Below, piece by piece: positions 1 through 9,907 of a stretch of 64,000 nucleotides of DNA. A program made the translations under genes and the position numbers. Below the pieces are notes generated by a model. The model was given only the letters and a program-made list of their open reading frames with translations. It did not search any database and had not been told where the DNA came from. How positions within the stretch are numbered: the stretch's first letter is position 1; the number at the start of each line of letters is the position of its first letter. Source of the DNA: Desulfurococcales archaeon (GTDB taxonomy: Archaea > Thermoproteota > Thermoprotei_A > Sulfolobales > NBVN01); contig JAGDWD010000008.1 in NCBI GenBank assembly GCA_023255955.1, positions 316,845 to 380,844 on the forward strand, written 5' to 3'.

Positions 1-4
1 TTAG

Positions 5-1402
5 GTGTCGCAGTTAATGCGAGCATCAATTAATCTTCTAGAGCTAAGTGCTGAGGAGATTAAGCGTCTCGTTAAAGGCGGGGAAATAACCGTAGCTGTC
101 TTCGGTTTAGGGAGTGTGGGGCTAGCTATAGCGACTGTATGGTTAAGAGCTGGTGCTAGGGTCATCGGTGTCGACATAGATAGTAGGAAAGTTAGAGATT
201 TAAATGCTGGTTTAGTACAGCACAGTGAGAAAGTAGTTGTAGAGACCATCAAAGACGCCTTAAGGACCGGTAGGTTCTATGCTACACTATCAGGTGAGGA
301 AGCTACTAAGAAATCTCACTTACTTGATATAATTGTCCCAGTACTTTATGACTCTAACGGCCCAGACTTCACATCACTAGATAGTGTTGTAGCTGTCATC
401 GGTAGAAACATGGTGAGAGGGCAGGCAGTCATATTAGAGACGTCTGTACCACCACTTACAACGGAGTACAGGATTAAACCGGTCCTTGAGGAGCTCTCAG
501 GTCTTAAAGCTGATGAAGATTTCGCACTTATCTATAGTCCTGAGAGGGTCCTCGTTGGGAGAGCTGTAGAAGACATAGAGATCCGCTACCCTAAGATAGT
601 GTCGGGTATAGGTCCGAAATCTCTAGCACTAGCAGAAGCTCTCTACAGCATCATAGCTAGGGCTGGCGTAGTGAGAGCCTCCAGTCCTAGAGTAGCAGAG
701 TTCGCTAAGCTTGCTGAGGGTGTCTATAGAGACGTAAATATAGCACTAGCTAACGAGCTTTCCAGGCTTTCGCTGGTTCTGAATGTGGATTTCATAGAAG
801 TTATTGAGATAGCGAATACTCAACCGTACTCACATCTACATAAACCAGGTGCTGGTGTTGGGGGACACTGCATACCGATTTACCCTAGGTTCCTTAGCTG
901 GTTAGGGTATCTTCACGGTGTGGACTTAAAATTAGTGGAGCTTGCTAGGCGAATCAACGATACACAACCTCTTCAAGTAGTTCGATTACTCTTAAATGAG
1001 ATCGGGGATGCTGGGAGAAAGAAGATTAGGGTAGCCGTCCTAGGTTTAGCGTACAGGGGTAACGTACCCATATCAACAGGTTCACCAACATATCACATAG
1101 TTAGGGAGTTAGTTAGGTTGGGCTATGATGTAATAGTTCATGATCCACTGATAGACGTCGACCCCCTACTAAGTTCCCTGGGTGTTAGACTGGTGAAGAA
1201 CCTGTCAGAAGCAGTAGAAGGTAGTGACGCTATAATAGTAGCAACAGATCATAGCCACTACAAAGAGGTGACCCCCTGCAGGCTTGCTGAGTTGTCTCGA
1301 AAGCCAGACCTCGTGATAATAGATGCGAGAGACATAATAGACGTGTCTGAATGTTGCGGGGTTAGGTACATAGGGATAGGAAGAGGCCGGAGGTGTGCTT
1401 AA
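5..1402 (+). CDS. UDP-N-acetyl-D-mannosamine/glucose 6-dehydrogenase family (nucleotide sugar dehydrogenase)
   Basis: N-terminal Rossmann motif VFGLGSVGLAIA; GAGVGGHCIPIYP active-site region; C-terminal GLAYRGNVPISTGSP. Confidence 0.88.
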   Translation: MSQLMRASINLLELSAEEIKRLVKGGEITVAVFGLGSVGLAIATVWLRAGARVIGVDIDSRKVRDLNAGLVQHSEKVVVETIKDALRTGRFYATLSGEEATKKSHLLDIIVPVLYDSNGPDFTSLDSVVAVIGRNMVRGQAVILETSVPPLTTEYRIKPVLEELSGLKADEDFALIYSPERVLVGRAVEDIEIRYPKIVSGIGPKSLALAEALYSIIARAGVVRASSPRVAEFAKLAEGVYRDVNIALANELSRLSLVLNVDFIEVIEIANTQPYSHLHKPGAGVGGHCIPIYPRFLSWLGYLHGVDLKLVELARRINDTQPLQVVRLLLNEIGDAGRKKIRVAVLGLAYRGNVPISTGSPTYHIVRELVRLGYDVIVHDPLIDVDPLLSSLGVRLVKNLSEAVEGSDAIIVATDHSHYKEVTPCRLAELSRKPDLVIIDARDIIDVSECCGVRYIGIGRGRRCA

Positions 1403-1443
1403 TCGTTGTTAGAGCTATTAGCTTCCTGTGATAGGGGTGTGTA

Positions 1444-2253
1444 GTGTTTATGAGACAGTTAGAAGAAGCTTTGATTGCGGCATCTACGAGAGCTATTACC
1501 TACCTACGCTCCTCATACGTCAGTAAGAAGCCTGTGGGGTATGGCTATAGCGGTGATGAATCCAGAGAATTTGATTTAGTCTCGGAGAGAATAATCTTGA
1601 GAACACTTAAGGAGTACCTCAACGACGTAGTTCTCGTCTCAGAGGAAAGTGGTGTCAGCGGTGAGGGTTCTTGGATAGCTATAGTAGATCCAGTTGATGG
1701 TAGCGTTAACTTCGAGGCTGGGATACCGATAGCAGCAGTTAGTATTGGCTTAGCTAGAAATTCTCGCGAGGTATCTATCCGAGATATTGAAGCAGCAGTT
1801 GTTGCTGAGGTCTTCAGAGACGTGATATATTACTTCGATAAGCAGAGTGGGTTTAGAACCATAGGACTGGATATCAAGAGAAGGTCCCAACCTGGCAGGA
1901 TATTACTAGGCTACGCTGACAGCGCGAAATCCTTCGAGCCATTAGTAAATATAATGAAGAACTACGGCTCTGACATCCGGTTGAGATCCCTAGGTAGCGC
2001 CGCCCTCGACATAATCTATGTAGCTCTCGGAGCTGCGTTAGGTTTCGTAGATGCTAGAGCTAAACTCAGGAATGTCGACATCGCCGCCTCTGTAGCTATA
2101 GCAAACCATCTGGGGTCGTATGCTTACCTCTGCAATGGAACTGATCTAACCTCCATGAGAATAGATAAGGTGCACCGCCTAGAATGCGTCGTCGTAGGTT
2201 ATGATAACAGTGTGGCCAGCTACCTACTCAATATGATGGGCTTTCGACCGTAG
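1444..2253 (+). CDS. Inositol monophosphatase / archaeal fructose-1,6-bisphosphatase family protein
   Basis: VSEESG and IVDPVDGSVNFEAGIP metal-binding motifs. Confidence 0.85.
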   Translation: MFMRQLEEALIAASTRAITYLRSSYVSKKPVGYGYSGDESREFDLVSERIILRTLKEYLNDVVLVSEESGVSGEGSWIAIVDPVDGSVNFEAGIPIAAVSIGLARNSREVSIRDIEAAVVAEVFRDVIYYFDKQSGFRTIGLDIKRRSQPGRILLGYADSAKSFEPLVNIMKNYGSDIRLRSLGSAALDIIYVALGAALGFVDARAKLRNVDIAASVAIANHLGSYAYLCNGTDLTSMRIDKVHRLECVVVGYDNSVASYLLNMMGFRP

Positions 2254-2270
2254 TGTAGGCTGGAGCTAAA

Positions 2271-2747
2271 CTATTCAGCTCTAACCCTACTCCACACATA
2301 TTTTAGTGCTAGCTCCACTTGACGTAATGCTAGAGGACTCGGTCCCACGAGGTCTATTTGAATTATATAACCACCACTCTCCTGTACTTTATAGTCCACT
2401 AAGTCCTTTCTCTCCCGTAGCTCCTCTAGGACCTTAAGCAGAAAGTTAGCGACTACCTCATCATCTGACCTAAGCCCACTCCTAAGCACTATTTTAACTA
2501 GGTCGTCAGAGATTACCTCACTAGCTATTATCTCATCCTCAACATACAATACCTTCACCTTTTCCTTCTCCTGCGATGAGGTTCTAACCTCGTTGGTCCC
2601 GACAGACACACTTATCTGCTTAGACTTTGAGTACTCGGCCATGAGTTCTCTCAGTATTTCCAGCTCTTCATTAAGTTCTCTTATCTTCTTCTCAAGCTCC
2701 TTTATCCTGTTCTCTAGGTACTTCACTACCCTATCCTGACTCAACAA
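2271..2747 (-). CDS. Hypothetical protein with N-terminal coiled coil
   Basis: ORF starting with a heptad-rich segment (ENRIKELEKKIRELNEELEILRELM); overlaps the end of the UDG gene, operon-like. Confidence 0.6.
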   Translation of the reverse strand: MLSQDRVVKYLENRIKELEKKIRELNEELEILRELMAEYSKSKQISVSVGTNEVRTSSQEKEKVKVLYVEDEIIASEVISDDLVKIVLRSGLRSDDEVVANFLLKVLEELRERKDLVDYKVQESGGYIIQIDLVGPSPLALRQVELALKYVWSRVRAE

Positions 2748-3376
2748 TCCCCACCCTGCTTAACATACTTCATTAAACCCTTACCGCTTACAGTATCGTC
2801 TAGTAGCTTCCTCAGTAGGTTAAAATCTTCGTACAGTACGTTATAGAGTTGAGGATTGTATAAGGCTGCCGCAGGATGGTATGTAGCTATGACAGCTCTA
2901 GGAGAGCCTAACACAACTAGTTTATATACTTTCCCTCGCATTCTCGAGATTCCGAGCCATCTAACTCCTCCTTTGAGCTCGAAGAGGTAGTACCCTGCGT
3001 AGTTTCCGAGGGACATGATTAGCTGAGGGTTCACTAAGGAGATTATTCTGTCTGTAAAATACGAGCACGCCTCGATTTCTTCAGGCTTAGGCTCCCTGTT
3101 GTTAGGTGGACGACACTTTACTACGTTAGTTATGAAGACATTCTCCCTTCTCAAACCTATCTCTTCTATGAGCTTTGTAAGCAACTTACCTGCGGCACCT
3201 ACGAATGGTCTGCCCTCCTCGTCTTCAACTCTCCCTGGAGCCTCACCTAGAAAGAGCACGGACGAATAGAGGTTTCCCTCTCCTGGAACAGGTCTACTTC
3301 TCGACTTATATAGAGAGCATTTAGAGCAAGTTGATATCTCAGCTTTCAGTCCCTCCCACTCCTGTTCCTTACTCAT
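2741..3376 (-). CDS. Type-4 (family 4) uracil-DNA glycosylase
   Basis: CSKCSLYKSRSRPVPGEGN, FLGEAPGRVEDEEGRPFVGAAGKLL and Cys ligands. Confidence 0.92.
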   Translation of the reverse strand: MSKEQEWEGLKAEISTCSKCSLYKSRSRPVPGEGNLYSSVLFLGEAPGRVEDEEGRPFVGAAGKLLTKLIEEIGLRRENVFITNVVKCRPPNNREPKPEEIEACSYFTDRIISLVNPQLIMSLGNYAGYYLFELKGGVRWLGISRMRGKVYKLVVLGSPRAVIATYHPAAALYNPQLYNVLYEDFNLLRKLLDDTVSGKGLMKYVKQGGDC

Positions 3377-3422
3377 TGAAGCTACTACCCTCTGCAGAGT
3401 ACTACCCAGAGGATTTGGTTTG

Positions 3423-4274
3423 CTACTCTAAAAGTTCTAGTCCGTAATTGTTAGCTACCGACCTAGCTATTTGCTTAATATATGACGGAGTCTTACCTTC
3501 TAGAACTATTCTCTTCGTAGTTACGGCAGACCTCATTACTGCTTGCCTTAGAATATATTCGAAGCGCTCAGGTGCGTCGCGAAACTCCTTAACTACATGC
3601 CTGGAGAGTATGTGGCCGTAACATTCCCCGGCTGTAAACACTCTCTCAGTAAACTGATGAGCGTAGTGACCTCCCCCTATACCAACTGAGGAAATACACT
3701 CAGGTGGGTTCTCTGAGAGAGCTATGTACACAGCCTTAGCTACTATTTCCTGGTATGGTTTATGTGACCATTCTGCTGGGGAGGAACCTATCTCAGCGAA
3801 GGTTATCGGCTTATTGAGTTCTGTAGGTCCGTGATGAGTAACCTCGTAGGTTATTTCGATGCCTGACGTAATGTACTGTCTTGAAATTTCGGTTAGGGCT
3901 CGAAGTATCGACAGAGCTATCGGTGGGTTAGCTACGGCTAGCCTCATTGCTTTCCCTCCATACTCAGCTTTAGTTGTTGGATTCCCGGTGTGATGGACTG
4001 TAAGAGAACTTATTCCGGAGGCAGCACTATGCCTAGAAACTACAATAAAGTAGTTAGCGTCTTCGAAATATTTGTCGAGGAAATCAAAGTAGAGAACGTC
4101 TTCTTCGAACCCAGCTACAGCAACTTCCTTACCTACGACCCTAGCTAAGCAGATATTAACACCACGATCTACGTGTTCCTCGCATTTTAGAAGCTTAGAA
4201 AGCTCTAACGATATCCCGCTCCCAGCAGGATCTTGCTTACTGTAGGCAACTACGACCTCCGGCAGTGCCTGCAC
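3423..4274 (-). CDS. dtdA: D-aminoacyl-tRNA deacylase (DTD2 type)
   Basis: HHTGNPT, THHGPTELNKPITFAEIGSSPAEW, VGIGGGHYAHQFTERV motifs. Confidence 0.88.
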   Translation of the reverse strand: MQALPEVVVAYSKQDPAGSGISLELSKLLKCEEHVDRGVNICLARVVGKEVAVAGFEEDVLYFDFLDKYFEDANYFIVVSRHSAASGISSLTVHHTGNPTTKAEYGGKAMRLAVANPPIALSILRALTEISRQYITSGIEITYEVTHHGPTELNKPITFAEIGSSPAEWSHKPYQEIVAKAVYIALSENPPECISSVGIGGGHYAHQFTERVFTAGECYGHILSRHVVKEFRDAPERFEYILRQAVMRSAVTTKRIVLEGKTPSYIKQIARSVANNYGLELLE

Positions 4275-4304
4275 CGTTCATAGATAACTGTAACTAACCA
4301 ATTT

Positions 4305-4787
4305 ATGTTTTCCCTGCCAACTACTTGGTTAGGTATGTCCGCCGTAATGATAGCTAAGTGCGGTGAAAGAGTGATAGCTTCAATCTATGTGAGGACCTGC
4401 GTCAGCGAGGTAGTACTGGAGTTACTTAACCGTTTCTGCCGGGTAGAGCTACATGAGTTACCAGCTGAGTGTGTGTTCAGCGGGGTTAAGGTAGTGGGGG
4501 GTGTTCACCATTACGTACCTAAGGGCTGTACTTACGTGGAGGTGTCTCAAGGATTCTACGTACTTCAGCCCGGTTTCATAGATTGTCAGTGCTTCTACTG
4601 TAATGGTGATATTTCATGTCGTTTTTCTCTACAAAAAAGCATCTGCACTTCAAGGGGGCGTGAAAAGATAGGAAACCATGTGGCTCTTGAGGACATAAAG
4701 AAACTAGTAGGAAGACTAGCATCATTACCGGGAAACCTTCTATGGTGTGTCGACCGAGAAGGTAAGCTTCACACATATGAGCTGTAG
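4305..4787 (+). CDS. Hypothetical cysteine-rich protein
   Basis: 160-aa ORF with many Cys residues (DCQCFYCNGDISCRF); no family recognised. Confidence 0.5.
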   Translation: MFSLPTTWLGMSAVMIAKCGERVIASIYVRTCVSEVVLELLNRFCRVELHELPAECVFSGVKVVGGVHHYVPKGCTYVEVSQGFYVLQPGFIDCQCFYCNGDISCRFSLQKSICTSRGREKIGNHVALEDIKKLVGRLASLPGNLLWCVDREGKLHTYEL

Positions 4788-4934
4788 AGCTCTCGGTGTT
4801 ATTATTATCGACTCCTTAAGGGGATAGCTCTCCAGGACGCTCTCCTTGACTAAGAACTTACCTTAGGCTTATAACTGGAGTTGAGAATTTAAATTCGACA
4901 TGCTGATAGAATACGAAATTAAGGTGTCAAGTTC

Positions 4935-6131
4935 ATGGTAAAGTACATGGTGAGAGCTAGAGTCGAAGTAGATGGTGTAGTGGATAAGCACGATATAGTG
5001 GGGGCTATCTTTGGCCAGACTGAGGGGCTCTTTGGATCTGAGCTAGACCTCAGGGACCTGCAGGATAAGGGTAGGATAGGGCGTATTTCAGTTGAAGTAA
5101 AACAGCAGGGATCTAAGACTGTTGGTGAGATACTCCTACCTTCTAACCTAGACCGTGTTGAGACAGCACTGATAGCTGCCATGCTTGAGTTTGTTGATAA
5201 GGTGGGTCCCTTTAATGCTAGGGTCAAGGTCGTCGATATAGTTGATGTAAGGAGAGAGAAGATAAAGAAGATAGTTGAACGTGCTAAAGAGATAATGCAG
5301 ACCTTTATTAAAGAGAAGGAGATAGACATCAAGGAAGTGCTACAGGAAATAGAATCATCTGTGAGGACAGCTGAGATAACTGCCTACGGCCCTGAAAGGC
5401 TTCCTGCCGGGCCTGATATCGATACGTCAGATACCGTCATTATAGTGGAGGGTAGAGCAGATGTTCTGAATCTTCTTAGGTACGGATACAGAAACGTCAT
5501 AGCTCTTGAAGGTGCTAAAGGTGAGATACCTGAAACAATAATAAAGCTCTCAAAATCTAAGAAGACCATAGCATTTCTTGACGGTGATAGAGCTGGAGAC
5601 ATGATCCTTAAGGAGTTGATACGAGTAGCTAAAATAGACTACGTTGCTAGGGCACCCCCAGGACGTGAGGTAGAGGAGCTGACCGGGAAGGAGATCGCTA
5701 AGGCACTAAAGAATGCTGTTCCCCTAGAAACATATCTACAGCAGATACCTAAGGAAGCCGAAGAGAAGGTAGAGGAAGTAAGACCACAGCCAGCTACCCC
5801 AGTTCCGGAGGCTGAGGCAGTAAGTGAGTTCGTCATCCCAGAACATGCTGTAAAAAACATAGAGTCTTTGAGGGGTAGCTTAGAGAGTATAATATACGAT
5901 AAGGAGTGGAAAGAGATTCTGAGAATTCCGGTTAAGGACTTAGTAGATAAGTTAGTTAGTGACGAGATAAAGGATGCTCACGCTATTCTCATGGACGGGG
6001 TCATAACTCAGAGACTTGTAGATATAGCATCAGCTAAGGGAGTAAACATTCTAGTAGGGTCTAGATTAGGAGCTCTCAGTAAGAAACCTACAAACCTTGT
6101 AATAATGACGTTCGATGACGTTAAGTCCTAA
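4935..6131 (+). CDS. dnaG: Archaeal DnaG primase-like protein
   Basis: Archaeal DnaG N-terminus (GAIFGQTEGLFGSELDLRDLQDKGRIGRI) and TOPRIM VIIVEGRADVLNLLRYG...AFLDGDRAGD. Confidence 0.95.
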   Translation: MVKYMVRARVEVDGVVDKHDIVGAIFGQTEGLFGSELDLRDLQDKGRIGRISVEVKQQGSKTVGEILLPSNLDRVETALIAAMLEFVDKVGPFNARVKVVDIVDVRREKIKKIVERAKEIMQTFIKEKEIDIKEVLQEIESSVRTAEITAYGPERLPAGPDIDTSDTVIIVEGRADVLNLLRYGYRNVIALEGAKGEIPETIIKLSKSKKTIAFLDGDRAGDMILKELIRVAKIDYVARAPPGREVEELTGKEIAKALKNAVPLETYLQQIPKEAEEKVEEVRPQPATPVPEAEAVSEFVIPEHAVKNIESLRGSLESIIYDKEWKEILRIPVKDLVDKLVSDEIKDAHAILMDGVITQRLVDIASAKGVNILVGSRLGALSKKPTNLVIMTFDDVKS

Positions 6132-6187
6132 CTATTCCTCTATGCAGATAATTTTAGATCGAATCTGGTGAAGTTGCGATATAATAC

Positions 6188-6604
6188 CTACTCTACGAAG
6201 ACGTCTTTTTTAGTGGTCTTTCTCAGTAGCCTGCCCTGAGAGAGTAGCTTAAGCTCTTCTTTCTCTAGCTCGTTAAAGAAGTCTTCACCATCCTTAAACT
6301 TGACAGTGAAAGCACAGTTTCCGTTTGGTAGTAGAGCTTTCCTATCACAGAACGCGAACTGACATCGGTATCCTATACATTGATCTCCCGTTAACCTGCA
6401 CATAGCTACTTTCTGAGTGAAGCCTTTAACCACTTTTGTCGAGTAGACTAGTGCTGCCTTAACACATTTAAAGAGAGGGCAGAGGTTGTTGCATGAATTA
6501 CCTATAGGCTTAGGCTCAGGCTCGGTGTACTCCCTTCCTCTAAACTCCCTTCTTGGATGGAACTCATGTCTATCAGGTCCCTTCGACACTGAGGTACTAC
6601 CCAT
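6188..6604 (-). CDS. Hypothetical cysteine-rich protein
   Basis: ORF with clustered Cys (CNNLCPLFKC, CRLTGDQCIGYRCQFAFC). Confidence 0.55.
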   Translation of the reverse strand: MGSTSVSKGPDRHEFHPRREFRGREYTEPEPKPIGNSCNNLCPLFKCVKAALVYSTKVVKGFTQKVAMCRLTGDQCIGYRCQFAFCDRKALLPNGNCAFTVKFKDGEDFFNELEKEELKLLSQGRLLRKTTKKDVFVE

Positions 6605-6952
6605 ATTATTTAAATTAACTACCTATTAAATTTTCGGGATCTAACTCATGATACCTCACAGGGAATCTACAAAAAGCTAAAGATTTAGTGATTAACTATA
6701 TTTATGTTTCCTAACTACAGTAGTTCACGCTATTGATAGCCTAAGTAACATCAGGAACTACAATTACTTTGATCTTCTCCGTCTTAAATGGTGACACCTT
6801 CATTCGGAGGCGTACTCTCTATTGAGATGCGGTTAGAGACTCACCCATCTTCGGACGCAGTGAACATATATAAACCGATGAGGGTGAGCATCTAGGGATA
6901 AACAGTAGAGACTAAGCAGACTAATACTATACTGTTATTAATTCTCCTACCT

Positions 6953-7789
6953 GTGGCGTGGCTAAGTATATCTTCCGCATCGGTTCTAGTATTACTTTCA
7001 AAGTCGAGCGCACTGATATGTGCTTTCTGGAGACTTGTTTTTGCGACCTTGATAATTGGCACATACATCCTAATCACCAGTAGGACTACGAAGCCTACAC
7101 CCAACATGTTTCAAAAACTTCACTTCTCTATAGTCTCAGGTTTTTTCCTAGCTATTCACTTCTTGACGTGGATGGAGTCACTATTTTATATCCCGGTATC
7201 ATTATCCACAACCATTATTGTCATGTATCCACTATTATCGATGTTATACGAAGTCATACTAGGACTTTCTAGACCTACAAAGAAAGAGATAGTAGGAGCT
7301 TTCATAGCGTTTTCTGGAGTGATTATTGCGGTCCGACCATACCTAGTAGAAAGAGCTTTCTACGGTTCCCTACTTGCTCTACTAGGAGCTCTTACTGGAG
7401 CAGCTTACTTTACTTTAGGTAGGATAATGAGGAAGAACGGTGTTAGCTTGGCTAGCTATACCGTAGTGTGCTATGGAACCTCATCAGTTGTACTCCTAAC
7501 GTATTCACTCATAAGCAGACAGCAAATACTACCAGCCGAACAGAGCTCGTGGATTTACCTGATACTTTTAGGTCTTGTACCAATGCTTGGTGGCCACACA
7601 GTCATCAATTACTTAATGAAGTACATGAAATCGTATGTAGCGACAATCATAGGGTTTGCCGAGGCTCCTGGTGCCACCATACTAGCATCATTAATACTGT
7701 CACAGAAGATTGAAGTAAATGTTGTTGTTGGTATGGCGATAGCCTTTAGTGGAGCTCTCTATACTGTGAAAGAATTTTCTGAGAGCTAG
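6953..7789 (+). CDS. DMT-superfamily (EamA-like) transporter; start uncertain
   Basis: About 9-10 TM segments; FWRLVFATLIIG and later G..IA.SG repeats. The open frame extends upstream to 6902 but has no ATG/GTG/TTG there. Confidence 0.75.
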   Translation: MAWLSISSASVLVLLSKSSALICAFWRLVFATLIIGTYILITSRTTKPTPNMFQKLHFSIVSGFFLAIHFLTWMESLFYIPVSLSTTIIVMYPLLSMLYEVILGLSRPTKKEIVGAFIAFSGVIIAVRPYLVERAFYGSLLALLGALTGAAYFTLGRIMRKNGVSLASYTVVCYGTSSVVLLTYSLISRQQILPAEQSSWIYLILLGLVPMLGGHTVINYLMKYMKSYVATIIGFAEAPGATILASLILSQKIEVNVVVGMAIAFSGALYTVKEFSES

Positions 7790-7977
7790 TTAGTTAGGGA
7801 ATATGGGTTCGGGCCTATATGTTCTCTATAAGCACTCTTCCCCATCACTCCACCATATACCTCACCCCCTTCAGGGACGATCAACACTTTCACATACTTG
7901 TTGTTGCTGACTAGCTCCCCAGGTATTACCCCTTTTACAGGGATGATAAACGTCCTCATTGGATTTACTAAACACAT
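7786..7977 (-). CDS. Small hypothetical protein
   Basis: 63-aa ORF in an otherwise empty interval; convergent with the transporter. Confidence 0.35.
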   Translation of the reverse strand: MCLVNPMRTFIIPVKGVIPGELVSNNKYVKVLIVPEGGEVYGGVMGKSAYREHIGPNPYSLTN

Positions 7978-8170
7978 ATATACGAAGTTTAAATCATTTC
8001 ACCCTCATTAAGATTGAGGAAAGTGGTCGAAGATATTCGAACCCTTAGAGGCTCTTAGAGTAACAGGTCGTGGAGGTTCTCTTCTTCGGATGGAAGATTA
8101 CTATGCTGTGTTATTCTGAGACTGTACTATTTTAAATTTAGGTGTTTCTTGAGAGTAGTAAGGGGCTGAT

Positions 8171-8800
8171 ATGAGAGTTACCTTAGTAGCTTGGAACGCA
8201 CCTGAAGGTGCTGACCTGAGGAGGCTGGTCTTACTAGCTGTGAAGACTTCTCAAGGGAAGCTCGCTTCTAAGGGCTTAGATCACTATCTGAGAAATTACC
8301 CCGAAGAAGATGTTCGTAGCTGGTTGATCGAAGCCGTGAAGTTCCCGTCAGTTCTCGAGCACGTAGTGTTCACGTTCCTTATTGAGGGTATTTCTAGGGT
8401 CACAAGTCATCAGCTAGTTAGACATAGGATAGCGTCCTATACACAGGAGTCTCAAAGGTATTCTGAGACGAAACCTGAGTACGTAATCCCCGAGACAGTT
8501 AGGGTTAAGGGCTTCGAGGAGAGATTTAAAAACTTAGTTGAGGAGCTCTTCAGATTCTATAAAGAGATGGTCGATTCCGGCGTACCTTACGAAGACGCTC
8601 GCTATATACTGCCACAGGCAGTGACTACCAGAATCTTAATGACCGTGAATTTGAGGGAGCTTATACATATAGCATGCCTCAGATTATCCGATAAAGCTCA
8701 GTGGGAGATAAGAGAACTTGTCAGTAAGATGGTGGAGGAAGCTTCTAGGGTAGTTCCCGAATTACCTAACCTGATTAGATCGGCTTGCCCATCGCTATAG
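8171..8800 (+). CDS. thyX: Flavin-dependent thymidylate synthase
   Basis: ThyX motif RHRIASYTQESQRYS. Confidence 0.95.
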   Translation: MRVTLVAWNAPEGADLRRLVLLAVKTSQGKLASKGLDHYLRNYPEEDVRSWLIEAVKFPSVLEHVVFTFLIEGISRVTSHQLVRHRIASYTQESQRYSETKPEYVIPETVRVKGFEERFKNLVEELFRFYKEMVDSGVPYEDARYILPQAVTTRILMTVNLRELIHIACLRLSDKAQWEIRELVSKMVEEASRVVPELPNLIRSACPSL

Positions 8801-8871
8801 GTTCGACACGGTATTACAGGATTAGCTGAAGTGTTTAATAGCTTCTCAAACTCTATGAGCGGGGAGAGGGT

Positions 8872-9819
8872 GTGAGTAGTAGGAAGTCCTTGGAGGATTT
8901 AGGGATCTCAACAACTATTTTAGCTAAACTCCGTGAGGCCGGCTATAAAACCCTGGAGTCTGTAGCTGTAGCCAACGTTAGTGAGCTAGCTAGCATAGCT
9001 GGTATTCCGCTACCCACAGCTCACAGGATAGTTTCTAAAGCGCGTGAGTTGCTTGGTCTAACCTTAAAGACTGCGCTGGATTTGAAAAAGGAGAAGGGTT
9101 CTCTACCGAAAATAATTACAGGCTCCAGGAGATTGGACGAGCTTCTAGGCGGGGGAGTGGAGACAGGTACCGTCACCGAGTTCTTTGGAGAGTATGGGAC
9201 AGGTAAGACCCAGCTCTGCATGCAGCTCTCAGTTAACGTGCAGCTACCTAGAGATAGGGGAGGCCTTAACGCTAAAGCCGTCTACGTAGATTCTGAGGGG
9301 ACCTTCAGGTGGGAGAGGATTGAGGCTATGGCTAAATCTGTAGGGCTTGATCCCGAGAAAGCCATGGCAAACATATACTGGATTAGAGCTATATCAAGCG
9401 ATCATCAGATGGCTATAGTTGAGGAGATAATGGATCTCATACCTAAGGAAAACATAGGTTTACTGGTGGTGGACTCCGTTACCGGGCACTTCAGAGCTGA
9501 ATATCCTGGAAGAGAGAACCTAGCAGTTAGGCAGCAGAAACTGAATAGGCACCTGCACCAGTTAGCAAGGATAGCAGATATCTACGAAATAGCTGTCGTA
9601 GTGACGAACCAGGTAATGGCAAGACCTGACGTCTTCTACGGAGATCCTACACAAGCTGTAGGTGGACATGTTCTAGCTCACGCACCGGGAGTTAGAGTTC
9701 AACTAAGGAAGTCGCGGGGGAATAGAAGAATAGCTAGAGTAGTTGATGCTCCGCACCTACCGGAGGGTGAGGCTATCTTTGCAATTACAGAGGAAGGTAT
9801 CAAAGACGTTGAGGAATAA
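8872..9819 (+). CDS. radA: DNA repair and recombination protein RadA
   Basis: HhH N-terminus, Walker [30 protein letters not shown]...[12 protein letters not shown]. Confidence 0.96.
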   Translation: MSSRKSLEDLGISTTILAKLREAGYKTLESVAVANVSELASIAGIPLPTAHRIVSKARELLGLTLKTALDLKKEKGSLPKIITGSRRLDELLGGGVETGTVTEFFGEYGTGKTQLCMQLSVNVQLPRDRGGLNAKAVYVDSEGTFRWERIEAMAKSVGLDPEKAMANIYWIRAISSDHQMAIVEEIMDLIPKENIGLLVVDSVTGHFRAEYPGRENLAVRQQKLNRHLHQLARIADIYEIAVVVTNQVMARPDVFYGDPTQAVGGHVLAHAPGVRVQLRKSRGNRRIARVVDAPHLPEGEAIFAITEEGIKDVEE

Positions 9820-9907
9820 TTATGAAGGCATAGTAAGCAAATACTAGAACAACTATTTTATAAGTGAAACCCTCGCTCTTTAAAGTAGAGAAGAAAATTA
9901 GGTATAT

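Noticed and set aside
8020-8100. TATTCGAACCC resembling the reverse complement of a tRNA T-loop
   Set aside because: T-stem pairing is imperfect, no acceptor or anticodon stem could be built, and position 61 is not C
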